Counted from the first letter of the stretch, positions 28,339 to 37,410 are shown. The stretch is 64,000 nucleotides of DNA from Nocardioides sp. (GCF_030149505.1 NZ_JASBRN010000012.1:62001-126000), one strand, 5' to 3'. Made by a program: numbers and translations. Notes: generated by a model not told the origin, from the letters alone.

Positions 28339-28794
28339 GTGAAGGACATCGACCCCTTCGACGACCGAGTCCGAGGTCCCGTGCTGTCGGTGCGGTTCGG
28401 CATCTCGCTGCTGCTGATCGCCCTCGGCATCGCGTGGATCGTCTACTACTACGTCGCGGTGCGCCCCGACCCCACGGTGCTCGACGCCACCGCGGGCTCC
28501 CCCGCCTTCATGGCCGACCTGGTCCGGTGGAACTACGTCATCGGCTTCGGCCTGTTCTTCCTCGGCCTGGCCGTCGCCGCGCACCCCTCGACCCCGCTGG
28601 GCCGGGGCCGGGGCGTGGTCGTCGGCATGCTGGGCTGCTTCGTCCTCGGCCTGCTGTGGATCTGCACGTTCTACGTGCTGGCCGACGGCACGCTCAACGA
28701 CGTACCGATCATGAACGACCTGCAGCAGTCCAACCTGTTCGTCGGCATCGCCTTCATGGCGGTCGGCTTCACCTACGCCACGCGGTGGGAGTGA
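28339..28794 (+). CDS. CrgA-like cell division protein, apparently internally duplicated
   Basis: LGIAWIVYYYVAV...LVRWNYVIGFGLFFLGLAVAAH and LGLLWICTFYVLA...QSNLFVGIAFMAVGFTYATRWE resemble two CrgA units; adjacent to the pknB/DUF881 locus. Confidence 0.75.
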   Translation: MKDIDPFDDRVRGPVLSVRFGISLLLIALGIAWIVYYYVAVRPDPTVLDATAGSPAFMADLVRWNYVIGFGLFFLGLAVAAHPSTPLGRGRGVVVGMLGCFVLGLLWICTFYVLADGTLNDVPIMNDLQQSNLFVGIAFMAVGFTYATRWE

Positions 28795-28834
28795 GCAGCA
28801 GTCGCGACCCTGGCCGGCTAATCATCGTCGGATA

Positions 28835-28863
28835 TTGCCTATAGGTTGTAGGTCCCGTACGGT
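28835..28863 (+). promoter_or_regulatory. Leaderless promoter for the FBP-domain gene
   Basis: TTGCCT-N17-TACGGT, then 7 nt to GTG at 28871. Confidence 0.6.
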
Positions 28864-28870
28864 CGAGCAC

Positions 28871-29356
28871 GTGGAGCCCCTCACCGAGCGCGAGATCCGT
28901 GCGTCCTTCGTCAACTGCACCCGCGGCGAGGTGTCGCGTCTCGCCGTCCCGCCGGTGGACGAGGTGGCCTGGTCCGGGCTCGACTTCCTCGGCTGGGTCG
29001 ACCCGAAGGCCCCGCAGCAAGCGGCAGTGGTGGTGCCGCACGACGGCACCGTGATCGGGATCAAGCTGCGTCGCAACACCCCCAGTGGCGCCGGTCGGCG
29101 GATGTGCTCGTGGTGCTGCACCGTGCACCCGGGCAGCGGGGTGTCGCTGATGGTGGCCAACCGCGCGGGCCGCGCCGGACGTGAGGGCAACACGACCGGC
29201 GTCGACGTCTGCGCGGACCTGCGCTGCTCCGACTACGCCCGCGGGCGCGCCGTCCCGGCAGCGGCAGACGTGGTTCGCGAGACGATCTCCCCGCAGCAGC
29301 GCTCCGACCGGCTGCGACGCAACCTCGCGACCTTCGTGCGTCGGACCCTGCGGTGA
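28871..29356 (+). CDS. FBP (EF-G-binding-like treble-clef) domain protein
   Basis: PLTEREIRASFVNCTRGEVSRLAVP...RRMCSWCCTVHPGSGVSLMVANRAGRAGREGNTTGVDVCADLRCSDY. Confidence 0.82.
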   Translation: MEPLTEREIRASFVNCTRGEVSRLAVPPVDEVAWSGLDFLGWVDPKAPQQAAVVVPHDGTVIGIKLRRNTPSGAGRRMCSWCCTVHPGSGVSLMVANRAGRAGREGNTTGVDVCADLRCSDYARGRAVPAAADVVRETISPQQRSDRLRRNLATFVRRTLR

Positions 29357-29928
29357 GTCGCGTCGGGCTGTCCCGGTCCGTGGTGCTCGACACCGCCGCC
29401 CGCCTGGCCGACCGGGACGGGCTCGGGGCGCTCACCGTCAGCGCGGTCGCCAGGGAGCTGGGGGTCCGGGCACCCAGCCTCTACTCCCACGTCCAGAACG
29501 CCGAGGACCTGCGCGCCGGCGTCAGCGCCGTCGCCCTGACCGAGCTCGCCGACCGGGTCGACCGGGCGCTCGCCGGCCTCGCCGGCCGGGACGCCCTCGG
29601 CGCCCTGGCCGACACCCACCGGCGCTACGCCCGCGAGCACCCCGGACGGTACGCCGCGGCCGGGGTGCTCGACCCCGCCTCGTCGCACGACCTGGTCCAG
29701 GTCGGCCGCCGGCACGCGGAGCAGTTGCTCGCGGTCCTGCGCGGGTACGCCGTCCCGCCCGAGGACCGGGTCCACGCCGTACGCCTGGTCGCCAGCGTCG
29801 TGCGGGGGTTCGTCGATCTCGAGGTCGGAGGCGCTCTCGCCGGCAGCGAGCCCCCCGCCGCGGAGTCCTGGCCGCGCGTGCTGGAACGGCTCGACCACGC
29901 CCTGCGGACCTGGGAGGCGCACCCGTGA
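29353..29928 (+). CDS. TetR/AcrR family regulator
   Basis: LSRSVVLDTAARLADRDGLGALTVSAVARELGVRAPSLYSHVQNAEDLRAGV. Confidence 0.88.
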   Translation: MSRVGLSRSVVLDTAARLADRDGLGALTVSAVARELGVRAPSLYSHVQNAEDLRAGVSAVALTELADRVDRALAGLAGRDALGALADTHRRYAREHPGRYAAAGVLDPASSHDLVQVGRRHAEQLLAVLRGYAVPPEDRVHAVRLVASVVRGFVDLEVGGALAGSEPPAAESWPRVLERLDHALRTWEAHP

Positions 29929-30650
29929 CCGCGCCCCCGGGACCGGCCCCCGAGGACAGGGCCGCCGAGGACAGGGCCGCCGAGGACGCTCTCCCCGTGC
30001 GACGCCGCGTCGTGGTCGTCGACGACGACGGCGTGGTGCGCTCGGGACTCGCGCTGATGTTGCGCGGCGTCGCGGACCTGGAGGTCGTGGGTGAGGCCGC
30101 GGACGGTCGCGCAGCGGTCCGGGTCGTGGAGGAGCAGCGACCCGACGTCGTGCTCATGGACATCCGGATGCCGCGGATGGACGGTCTCGAGGCCACCCGG
30201 GTGGTCATGGCACGGCCGCGACCCCCGCGGGTCCTCATCCTGACCACGTTCGAGGCGGACGCGTACGTGCTCGAGGCGCTGGCGGCCGGAGCCGACGGGT
30301 TCCTGCTCAAGGACACCGAGCCGGCCGGCATCGTGGACGCGGTCCGGAGGGTCGCGGCGGGGGAGCCGACGCTCTCCGCGTCGGTGATGCGGACCGTGCT
30401 CTCCACGCTGCGCGAGGACGGCCGCCGCGAGCGGACCCGCCAGGCGCGCCGCCGCCTCGACCGCCTCACCGAGCGCGAGCTCGAGATCGCCCTCGAGGTC
30501 GCGCGGGGGGCCGGCAACAACGAGATCGCCCGTCGTCTCCACCTCTCGGTCACCACGGTCAAGGGACACATCGCCCAGCTCTTCGCCAAGCTCGACGCGG
30601 TCAACCGGGTGCAGGTCGCGATCTGCGTGCACGACGCCGGCCTCGACTAG
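29925..30650 (+). CDS. LuxR/NarL-family response regulator
   Basis: RRRVVVVDDDGVVRSGLALMLRGVADLEVVGEA...DVVLMDIRMPRMDG...LTERELEIALEVARGAGNNEIARRLHLSVTTVKGHI. Confidence 0.93.
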   Translation: MTAPPGPAPEDRAAEDRAAEDALPVRRRVVVVDDDGVVRSGLALMLRGVADLEVVGEAADGRAAVRVVEEQRPDVVLMDIRMPRMDGLEATRVVMARPRPPRVLILTTFEADAYVLEALAAGADGFLLKDTEPAGIVDAVRRVAAGEPTLSASVMRTVLSTLREDGRRERTRQARRRLDRLTERELEIALEVARGAGNNEIARRLHLSVTTVKGHIAQLFAKLDAVNRVQVAICVHDAGLD

Positions 30651-30693
30651 CTCGCGCGACCCCGGGCCCACCCGGCCGGGCGCAGCACCGCGG

Positions 30694-31851
30694 TCAGACG
30701 GTCCACGGGACCCACACGCGCAGCACGAACTCTCCGTGCTCCGGGCCGTGGTCCAGGGTGCCGCCGGCCAGGTGGACCCGCTCGGTCAGCCCGACCAGGC
30801 CCAGCCCGGAGCCGGGCGTGGACGTCGGGCCGAAGCCGAGGCCGTTGCGCAGCACCAGCGTCAGTCCGGACGCGGGGGTGCCCTCGACCTCGACATGGAC
30901 CTCCGCGTCAGGGGCGTGCTTGCGGGCGTTCGTGAGCCCCTCCTGGAGGACCCGGTACGCCGTGCGCCCGACGCCGGCCGGGACCCGTTCGCGCGTGCCG
31001 TCCGCCAGCCCGTCGGCGAGCACGACCCGCATGCCGGTGGCGCGGGCCTCGGCGACCAAGTCCGGCAGGTCGGCGTACGCCGGCTGCGGCGTGTGCGGGA
31101 CCTCGCTGTCGCCCCGCAGCACGCCCAGCACGTCGCGGAGGTCGCCCAGCGCGTCGTGCGCGGAGGCCCGGATCCGCTCGGCACCGGCACGGACCTCCTC
31201 GTCCTCGACCTGCTCGCCGTACCCCAGGGCCCCGGCCTGCACGGCGATCTGGGTGATCCGGTGCGCCAGCACGTCGTGCATCTCCCGCGCGATGCGCGTG
31301 CGCTCCTCCCAGCGCGCACGGCTGACGCGCAGGTCGCGCTCGGCCTCGGCCACCTCGGCCCGGCGCCGCAGCGTCCACATCAGCTCCCGGCGCGATCCGA
31401 GGAACATGCCCCACGCGATCGTGGCCGAGACGAAGACGGCGTCGATGGGGACGCTCAGCCAGCGAGGGTCCAGCTGCGCCGACGGGTGCAGCGAGATCCA
31501 CACCTCACCGCTGGCCACGCTCAGCAGCCCGGCCGCCACGATCCGCCCCCGCCGGCGGCTCGTGGCCAGCGAGACCAGGGCCAGGACGGAAGCGCCGCCC
31601 GCCACCGCGCTGAAGGCCGCCAGGCAGATGGTCGCGAGGGCCACGCGCAGCGGTGCGCGCCGGCGGAACCAGACCAGGCCGAAGGCAACCAGGCCCAGCG
31701 CCAGGTCCCGCCAGCGCTCGGCCGGCTCCTGGTCGGGGAACACGGTCAGCCACGCGGTGAGGCTGAAGAGCCCGGCCACCGCCAACCGCCACGCCTGGCC
31801 ACTCCACCCCAGCGCGGGCTCCGCCGGGGCCGGGTCGTGCGCTCGGGTCAT
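30694..31851 (-). CDS. Sensor histidine kinase (HisKA_3 type)
   Basis: EERTRIAREMHDVLAHRITQIAVQAGAL...RTAYRVLQEGLTNARKHAP...GSGLGLVGLTERV. Confidence 0.93.
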   Translation of the reverse strand: MTRAHDPAPAEPALGWSGQAWRLAVAGLFSLTAWLTVFPDQEPAERWRDLALGLVAFGLVWFRRRAPLRVALATICLAAFSAVAGGASVLALVSLATSRRRGRIVAAGLLSVASGEVWISLHPSAQLDPRWLSVPIDAVFVSATIAWGMFLGSRRELMWTLRRRAEVAEAERDLRVSRARWEERTRIAREMHDVLAHRITQIAVQAGALGYGEQVEDEEVRAGAERIRASAHDALGDLRDVLGVLRGDSEVPHTPQPAYADLPDLVAEARATGMRVVLADGLADGTRERVPAGVGRTAYRVLQEGLTNARKHAPDAEVHVEVEGTPASGLTLVLRNGLGFGPTSTPGSGLGLVGLTERVHLAGGTLDHGPEHGEFVLRVWVPWTV

Positions 31852-31982
31852 GCTGCGACCCTAGGCGCCGACCGGCGGCCCGCGGACCCTGCCGGAGGTC
31901 GGCCCACCCCCTACCAAAGGACTGCCCAGGACGGGCTCGAGGTGCCGTGTGCGGCGTCCGGCGCCACGCCAGGCTGGAGCGC

Positions 31983-32930
31983 ATGATCGACGTCAGAGAA
32001 CTCACCCGCAGCTACGGCGCACACCGAGCGGTGGACGGCATCAGCTTCACCACCCGCCCCGGCCGGGTCACCGGCTTCCTCGGTCCCAACGGTGCCGGCA
32101 AGAGCACGGCGATGCGCATGATCATCGGCCTCACCGCCCCGACCAGCGGCACCGCCACCATCGGTGGCGTCGCCTACCAGGACATCGTCAACCCCGGGCG
32201 CCACGTCGGGGTCCTCCTCGACGCCGGCGCGCAGCACGACGGGCGGACCGGTCGGGAGATCCTCACGATCGGGGCGCAGACCATGAGGCTCCCCCGGTCG
32301 CGCGTGGACGAGATGCTCGCCACCGTCTCCCTGTCCGACGAAGAGGCCCACCGCCGCTTCCGGGACTACTCGCTGGGCATGAAGCAGCGACTGGGCATCG
32401 CCCACGCGCTGCTCGGCGACCCGGCCGTGCTCATCCTCGACGAGCCCGCCAACGGGCTCGACCCGGCCGGTATCCGCTGGATGCGCGACCTCCTGAAAGG
32501 CTACGCCCGCCGCGGCGGCACCGTGCTCCTGTCCAGCCACCTGCTCCACGAGGTCGAGCTGGTCGCCGACGACCTGGTCCTCATCGGCCGCGGGCGGATC
32601 GTCGCCCAGGGGGACCTGGCCAGCCTCGGCTCCGGCGACGGCCGCGGGGCCGCGCTGGTCACGGCGCAGGACAACGACGCCCTCGCCGCGGCCCTGGCCC
32701 GAGAGGGCCTGCGCAGCGAGCCCGAGGGGACCGGCCTGCGCGTCCACGCCGGCACCGCCGACGTCGGCCGGGTCGCGGCCGAGCACCGCCTGGTGCTCAC
32801 CGACCTGCGCAGCGGCGCCCAGGGACTCGAGGACCTCTTCCTCGAGCTCACCGCCTCCACCCAGCGCGAGGCCCCGTCGACCACCGACGGCCACGCCACC
32901 ACCTCCACGACGAAGGGAGCTCCCCGATGA
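31983..32930 (+). CDS. ABC transporter ATP-binding protein
   Basis: FLGPNGAGKSTAMRMIIGLTAPTSG...YSLGMKQRLGIAHALLGDPAVLILDEPANGLDPAGI. Confidence 0.95.
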   Translation: MIDVRELTRSYGAHRAVDGISFTTRPGRVTGFLGPNGAGKSTAMRMIIGLTAPTSGTATIGGVAYQDIVNPGRHVGVLLDAGAQHDGRTGREILTIGAQTMRLPRSRVDEMLATVSLSDEEAHRRFRDYSLGMKQRLGIAHALLGDPAVLILDEPANGLDPAGIRWMRDLLKGYARRGGTVLLSSHLLHEVELVADDLVLIGRGRIVAQGDLASLGSGDGRGAALVTAQDNDALAAALAREGLRSEPEGTGLRVHAGTADVGRVAAEHRLVLTDLRSGAQGLEDLFLELTASTQREAPSTTDGHATTSTTKGAPR

Positions 32931-33757
32931 GCACCGGTCCCACCTCAGCCACCGCTGCCAGCACGCCGAGCGGCAGCGCCGGCACCACCGCCACCCTGCC
33001 GCGCCTGGACTCCTCCGGCACCCCGGCGGTCGGCCTCTCGACGCTGGTCCCCGTGGAGCTGCGCAAGGCCGTGGACACCCGGGCCGGCCGGTGGCTGGTC
33101 GCCGCGATCCTGGCCCTGACCGCCGCGGCCGTCGCCCTGGTGGTGGCCGTCAGCGACGACGGCGAGCGCACCATGGCGGACCTGCTGTCCTTCGCCGCGA
33201 CGCCGCAGGGCCTCCTGCTGCCGGTCCTGGGCATCCTGCTCGTCACGGGCGAGTGGTCCCAACGCACCGCCCTGGTGACCTTCGCTCTGACGCCCTCGCG
33301 GTCGCAGGTGGTCTCGGCCAAGCTCCTGGCCGCGCTGCTGCTGGCGCTCGCCGCGGTCGTGGGTGCGATCCTCGCGGCCGCGACGGCCACCGCCGTGAGC
33401 GGGACCGAGGACGGCTTCGCCGACGTCGGCGTGACGACGATCCTGCTCTTCGCCGCCCTGCAGCTGCTCAACGTGGTGATGGGGGTCGCCTTCGGACTCC
33501 TCCTGCTCCGCACGCCGACGGCCATCAGCGTGTTCTTCATCCTGCCCGCCGTGTCCTCGATCCTCTTCACCACGGTGCCGGCGCTCGCCGACCTGGCCCC
33601 GTGGCTGGACATCCAGACCGCGCAGATGCCGTTGGCCAACGGCGACTTCTCCCTGACCGGGGAGCAGCTGGGCCAGGTCGCGGTGACGGGCCTGCTGTGG
33701 GTCGGGCTGCCGCTGCTGGCCGGTTGGTGGCGCGCCACCCGGGCCGAGGTGAAGTGA
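32927..33757 (+). CDS. ABC transporter permease (ABC-2 type)
   Basis: Multi-TM ORF coupled to the ATPase gene (ATGA overlap). Confidence 0.88.
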   Translation: MSTGPTSATAASTPSGSAGTTATLPRLDSSGTPAVGLSTLVPVELRKAVDTRAGRWLVAAILALTAAAVALVVAVSDDGERTMADLLSFAATPQGLLLPVLGILLVTGEWSQRTALVTFALTPSRSQVVSAKLLAALLLALAAVVGAILAAATATAVSGTEDGFADVGVTTILLFAALQLLNVVMGVAFGLLLLRTPTAISVFFILPAVSSILFTTVPALADLAPWLDIQTAQMPLANGDFSLTGEQLGQVAVTGLLWVGLPLLAGWWRATRAEVK

Positions 33758-34764
33758 TGGCCCACCACCGCGGGTCCCCCGCCCGGCACCACGCCATCGG
33801 GCGCCGCCGCTTCCGTCGTACGGCGCTGGCGACCGCCGTGGGCATCGGTCTGGCCCTGACCGGCTGCTCGGCCGCCGGCGACGGGGGCGGGTCGCGCGCC
33901 GCCGACGGCACGGCCGCGTCCACGCCCCTCTCCACGACCGCCTCCACGACCGCCGGGGCTTGCGTGAGCGAGCAGGACCTCGCGGCCCGCTTCGGTCGGC
34001 TGGAGGCGGAGCGCGATGTCCGCGTCGGCGTCCACCTCCTCGACACCGGGACGGGGGTCGAGCTCTCCCACCGGGGCGGGGAACGGTTCGCGTTCGCCTC
34101 GACGATCAAGGCGCTCGCCGCCGCGGTGGTGCTCGACCGGCTCTCGACCCGGGAGCTGGGGCGCCGGTTGCGGTGGACCGAGGACGAGCTCGTGCCCTAC
34201 TCCCCGGTCACCGAGCAGCACGTCGCCGACGGGCTCACGGTGCGGGAGGTGCTCGACGCGGCGGTCACGGTCAGCGACAACACCGCGGCCAACCTGCTGC
34301 TGGACGTCCTGGGGGGTCCGCAGGTCCTGGACCGGGCGCTGGACGAGGTCGGCGACACCACGACCCTCGTGGTGCGCCGCGAGCCCGAGCTGAACGACTA
34401 CGCCCCGGACGACACGCGGGACACCACGACCCCGCGGGCGCTCGCCGAGAGCCTGGCTGCCTTCGCGATCGGAGGGGAGCTCGCGGCGGCCGACGAACGC
34501 GCGCTGAGGTCGCTGCTGTGGCGCAACACCACGGGCGACGACCTCGTCCGGGCGGTCGTCCCCGACGGCTGGCGCGTCGGCGACAAGACCGGCACCGCGT
34601 CGTACGGCACCCGCAACGACGTCGCCGTCCTCACCCCGCCCGGGCGTGAACCGCTCGTCCTGGCGGTGATGACGCGCCACGCCGACCCGGACGCCGAGCC
34701 CGACGACACCGCCGTCGCGGAGGCGGCGCGGATCGCCCTCGAGGGGCTCTGCCTCGGCGGGTAG
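33757..34764 (+). CDS. Class A beta-lactamase (lipoprotein/secreted)
   Basis: Signal GIGLALTGCSA; active-site FASTIKAL (SxxK), VSDNTAAN (SDN), GDKTGTASYG (KTG). Confidence 0.92.
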   Translation: MAHHRGSPARHHAIGRRRFRRTALATAVGIGLALTGCSAAGDGGGSRAADGTAASTPLSTTASTTAGACVSEQDLAARFGRLEAERDVRVGVHLLDTGTGVELSHRGGERFAFASTIKALAAAVVLDRLSTRELGRRLRWTEDELVPYSPVTEQHVADGLTVREVLDAAVTVSDNTAANLLLDVLGGPQVLDRALDEVGDTTTLVVRREPELNDYAPDDTRDTTTPRALAESLAAFAIGGELAAADERALRSLLWRNTTGDDLVRAVVPDGWRVGDKTGTASYGTRNDVAVLTPPGREPLVLAVMTRHADPDAEPDDTAVAEAARIALEGLCLGG

Positions 34765-34819
34765 CAGCGGTCCGGCCGGTCGGTCCCGGCAGGCCTGCGG
34801 CCAGGGAGGTTCTGCACAG

Positions 34820-34885
34820 CTGGGGACAGTCCTGTGGACGAACTACACGCGTGTAGTTATCCCCAGTTCTCTCCACACCTGTGCA
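34820..34885. promoter_or_regulatory. DnaA-box-like cluster with an 18-bp palindrome
   Basis: TGTGGACGA (34833-34841), AACTACACGCGTGTAGTT (34841-34858), TTATCCCCA (34857-34865), then TCTCCACACCTGTGCAC. Confidence 0.5.
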
Positions 34886-34974
34886 CTCACCGCGGCTGGT
34901 CGCGGCCGCTCACCCGGGGCGGCGCGCGTGAGGTTCAGCGGCGCTCCGGGTGGACCTCACGGTGACGGGGACGG

Positions 34975-35880
34975 TCAGGCCGTCGCGAGCCGAGCGAGCA
35001 TCGCCAGCGCGAGCACGAGACCGACGAGCACCAGCCCGCCGACCTGGTACGCCGTGCGGCGCTTGCCTCGGGGGGCGTAGACCAGCAGCGCGGCGACCAC
35101 GAGGCCGCCCGCGAAGCCGCCGAGGTGGCCCTGCCAGGAGATGTTGGGGAAGGCGAAGGTGATGAAGAGGTTCACCGCGAGCAGCACGCCGATCTGGCGC
35201 AGGTCGCCGCCGGTCTTAAGGACACAGATCGTTAAGGCGGCCAAGAGTCCATAGACGGCTCCAGATGCGCCAAGCGTCGGCTGAAATTCGTAGGACAACC
35301 ACAGGATCGCCGCCGACCCCGACAGCAGGCACATGAAATAGAGAGCAAGGAAACGAGCGCGTCCGAAGACTTGCTCCAACTGCGGGCCCAGGATCCAAAT
35401 TGCAAGCATGTTGAACGCGATATGTACGAAACTGATGTGCGCAAAGCCAGAGGTCAGCACTTGCCAGTAAGCACCGTCCGTAAAGCCAGAGATAAAGCCT
35501 CCAGCAGGACAGGATTGCTCGGACTGAGCAAAGTCCGGCAAGCAGTAGCCACGAGCTCTCAACGCGATCAAATCAACGAGCCGACTGCCACCACCGCCGG
35601 TGAGCGCGATCGCGAGCCACACGCCGACGTTGACCGCGATCAGCCCGATGGAGGTCGCGCTGGCGTCGCTGGGCCGCATGCCGCCGTACGTCGTGCGGCC
35701 CGAGCGGGTCTGCTTCGCCCCCTGGGCGACGCAGTCGGGGCACTGGAATCCCACGGCGGCGTCGCGCATGCAGTCGGGGCAGATGGGCCGCTCGCAGCGC
35801 TGGCAGCGGATGTGGGACTCCCGACCGGGGTGCCGGTAGCAGACAGGCACCCCGGTCTCGGGAGTCGGAGGCTGGCTCAC
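34975..35880 (-). CDS. Rhomboid family intramembrane serine protease with N-terminal zinc ribbon
   Basis: CYRHPGRESHIRCQRCERPICPDCMRDAAVGFQCPDC...HIAFNMLAIWILGPQLEQVFGR...GASGAVYGLLAA...QGHLGGFAGG. Confidence 0.93.
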   Translation of the reverse strand: MSQPPTPETGVPVCYRHPGRESHIRCQRCERPICPDCMRDAAVGFQCPDCVAQGAKQTRSGRTTYGGMRPSDASATSIGLIAVNVGVWLAIALTGGGGSRLVDLIALRARGYCLPDFAQSEQSCPAGGFISGFTDGAYWQVLTSGFAHISFVHIAFNMLAIWILGPQLEQVFGRARFLALYFMCLLSGSAAILWLSYEFQPTLGASGAVYGLLAALTICVLKTGGDLRQIGVLLAVNLFITFAFPNISWQGHLGGFAGGLVVAALLVYAPRGKRRTAYQVGGLVLVGLVLALAMLARLATA

Positions 35881-36389
35881 GCCTCCTTGATCTCCACGGA
35901 CTCGAAGACCACGGGCTCGACCGGGCGGTCGCCCGGACCGGTCTTGGTGGCGGCGATCGCGTCGACGACGTCGCGCGAGGCCTGGTCGGCGACCTCGCCG
36001 AAGATCGTGTGCTTGAAGTTCAGCCACGTGGTCGCACCCACGGTGATGAAGAACTGCGAGCCGTTGGTGCCCGGGCCGGCGTTGGCCATGGCGAGCAGGT
36101 AGGGCTTGTCGAAGGTGAGCTCGGGGTGCGGCTCGTCCTTGAAGGTGTAGCCCGGGCCGCCGGTGCCGGTGCCGAGCGGGCAGCCGCCCTGGATCATGAA
36201 GCCCGCGATGACGCGGTGGAAGCCCAGGCCGTCGTAGAACGGGCCGCTGCGGCCGTTGCCGGCGTCGTAGGACTTCTCGCCGGTCGCGAGGCCGATGAAG
36301 TTGGCGACCGTCTCGGGCGCGTGGTTCGGGAAGAGGTTGAGGGTGATGTCGCCTCGGTTGGTCTTGAGGACGGCCTGCGGTTCAGCCAT
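35877..36389 (-). CDS. ppiA: Peptidyl-prolyl cis-trans isomerase (cyclophilin)
   Basis: LKTNRGDITLNLFPNHAPETVANF...FHRVIAGFMIQGGCPLGTGTGGPGYTFKDE...NGSQFFIT. Confidence 0.95.
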   Translation of the reverse strand: MAEPQAVLKTNRGDITLNLFPNHAPETVANFIGLATGEKSYDAGNGRSGPFYDGLGFHRVIAGFMIQGGCPLGTGTGGPGYTFKDEPHPELTFDKPYLLAMANAGPGTNGSQFFITVGATTWLNFKHTIFGEVADQASRDVVDAIAATKTGPGDRPVEPVVFESVEIKEA

Positions 36390-36411
36390 GACTGCCTTTC
36401 ACGCGTTCGGG

Positions 36412-36427
36412 GTACACCGGGGTGTAC
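36412..36427. promoter_or_regulatory. 16-bp palindrome upstream of ppiA
   Basis: GTACACC-GG-GGTGTAC. Confidence 0.45.
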
Positions 36428-36622
36428 GACGGGGATCCGTCGTGCGCGACGATCCTCGCACGCGCGACAAGCATCCTTCCGGGGACCCGGGTGGGTCACC
36501 GAGCACCTCCGGCACGCCTGTCCCCACCGGCTTCCAGGGGGGCTCCCACCGGGTGAGCGACCTGGTGGGGTGGGGGAGCGCGTGGTCAGATGGACCGGAA
36601 CGGCACGAACCGAGGAGAGGAA

Positions 36623-37375
36623 GTGACGCGGATGCGTCTGCGCAGGAAGAAGTCCTTCATCGAGCAGGCCGGGGACTACGTGGAGTCGGTGGTCGACACC
36701 GTCCGTCCCCAGGTGGAGGCTGCCCTGACCGAGGCCCGGGAGAAGGCCGGTCCCGCGATCGCCGACGCCCGCACCAAGGCGACCCCCTACCTCCTCGAGG
36801 CCCGTGACAAGGCCGTCGAGCTCGGCAGCGAGGCCCGCGAGAAGGCCGGCCCTGCGCTGGCCGACGCCCGCCGCAAGGCCGCGCCGTACGTCGCCTCCGG
36901 CACCGCCCTCGCCGCCGCGAAGGGCCACGAGCTCGGTGACCGCGCGAGCGTCACCCTCGACGACGCGCGCGCCGCGGTCTCGGAGAAGGTCTCCGGCAAG
37001 GTCGCCGACCTCAAGGGCGAGCAGCCCACGAAGGGCTCCAAGCTGAAGAAGCTGGTGCTCATCGGCGGCCTCGCCGGTGTCGTGGCCCTCGTGGCCCGCA
37101 AGCTCCAGGGCGGCCAGGACTCCTCCGCGTGGCAGTCCTCCTACGTGCCCTCCCCGCCGCCGAAGGCGCCGGCCGCCACCCCGACCTCGGCGGCGGCCAC
37201 CCCGTCGGCCCCGATGGCCGGCTCGGCCACCGCCGCCGGCAGCGAGAGCGACGACACCGGCGGCTCCTCGCCCGACGAGGCGCTGGCCGACAGCGCCGAG
37301 GGTGCGCACGAGGTCACCACCCCGGACGACCCGGCGACCACCGTCGACCTCGACGGCGGGGCGCACAAGAAGTAG
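36623..37375 (+). CDS. Actinobacterial helical-repeat membrane protein
   Basis: EAREKAGPAIADARTKATPY repeated as EAREKAGPALADARRKAAPY; TM KKLVLIGGLAGVVALVAR. Confidence 0.7.
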   Translation: MTRMRLRRKKSFIEQAGDYVESVVDTVRPQVEAALTEAREKAGPAIADARTKATPYLLEARDKAVELGSEAREKAGPALADARRKAAPYVASGTALAAAKGHELGDRASVTLDDARAAVSEKVSGKVADLKGEQPTKGSKLKKLVLIGGLAGVVALVARKLQGGQDSSAWQSSYVPSPPPKAPAATPTSAAATPSAPMAGSATAAGSESDDTGGSSPDEALADSAEGAHEVTTPDDPATTVDLDGGAHKK

Positions 37376-37410
37376 CAGCCGCCGGCACCAACCACAGCAC
37401 CTCTCGCCGA

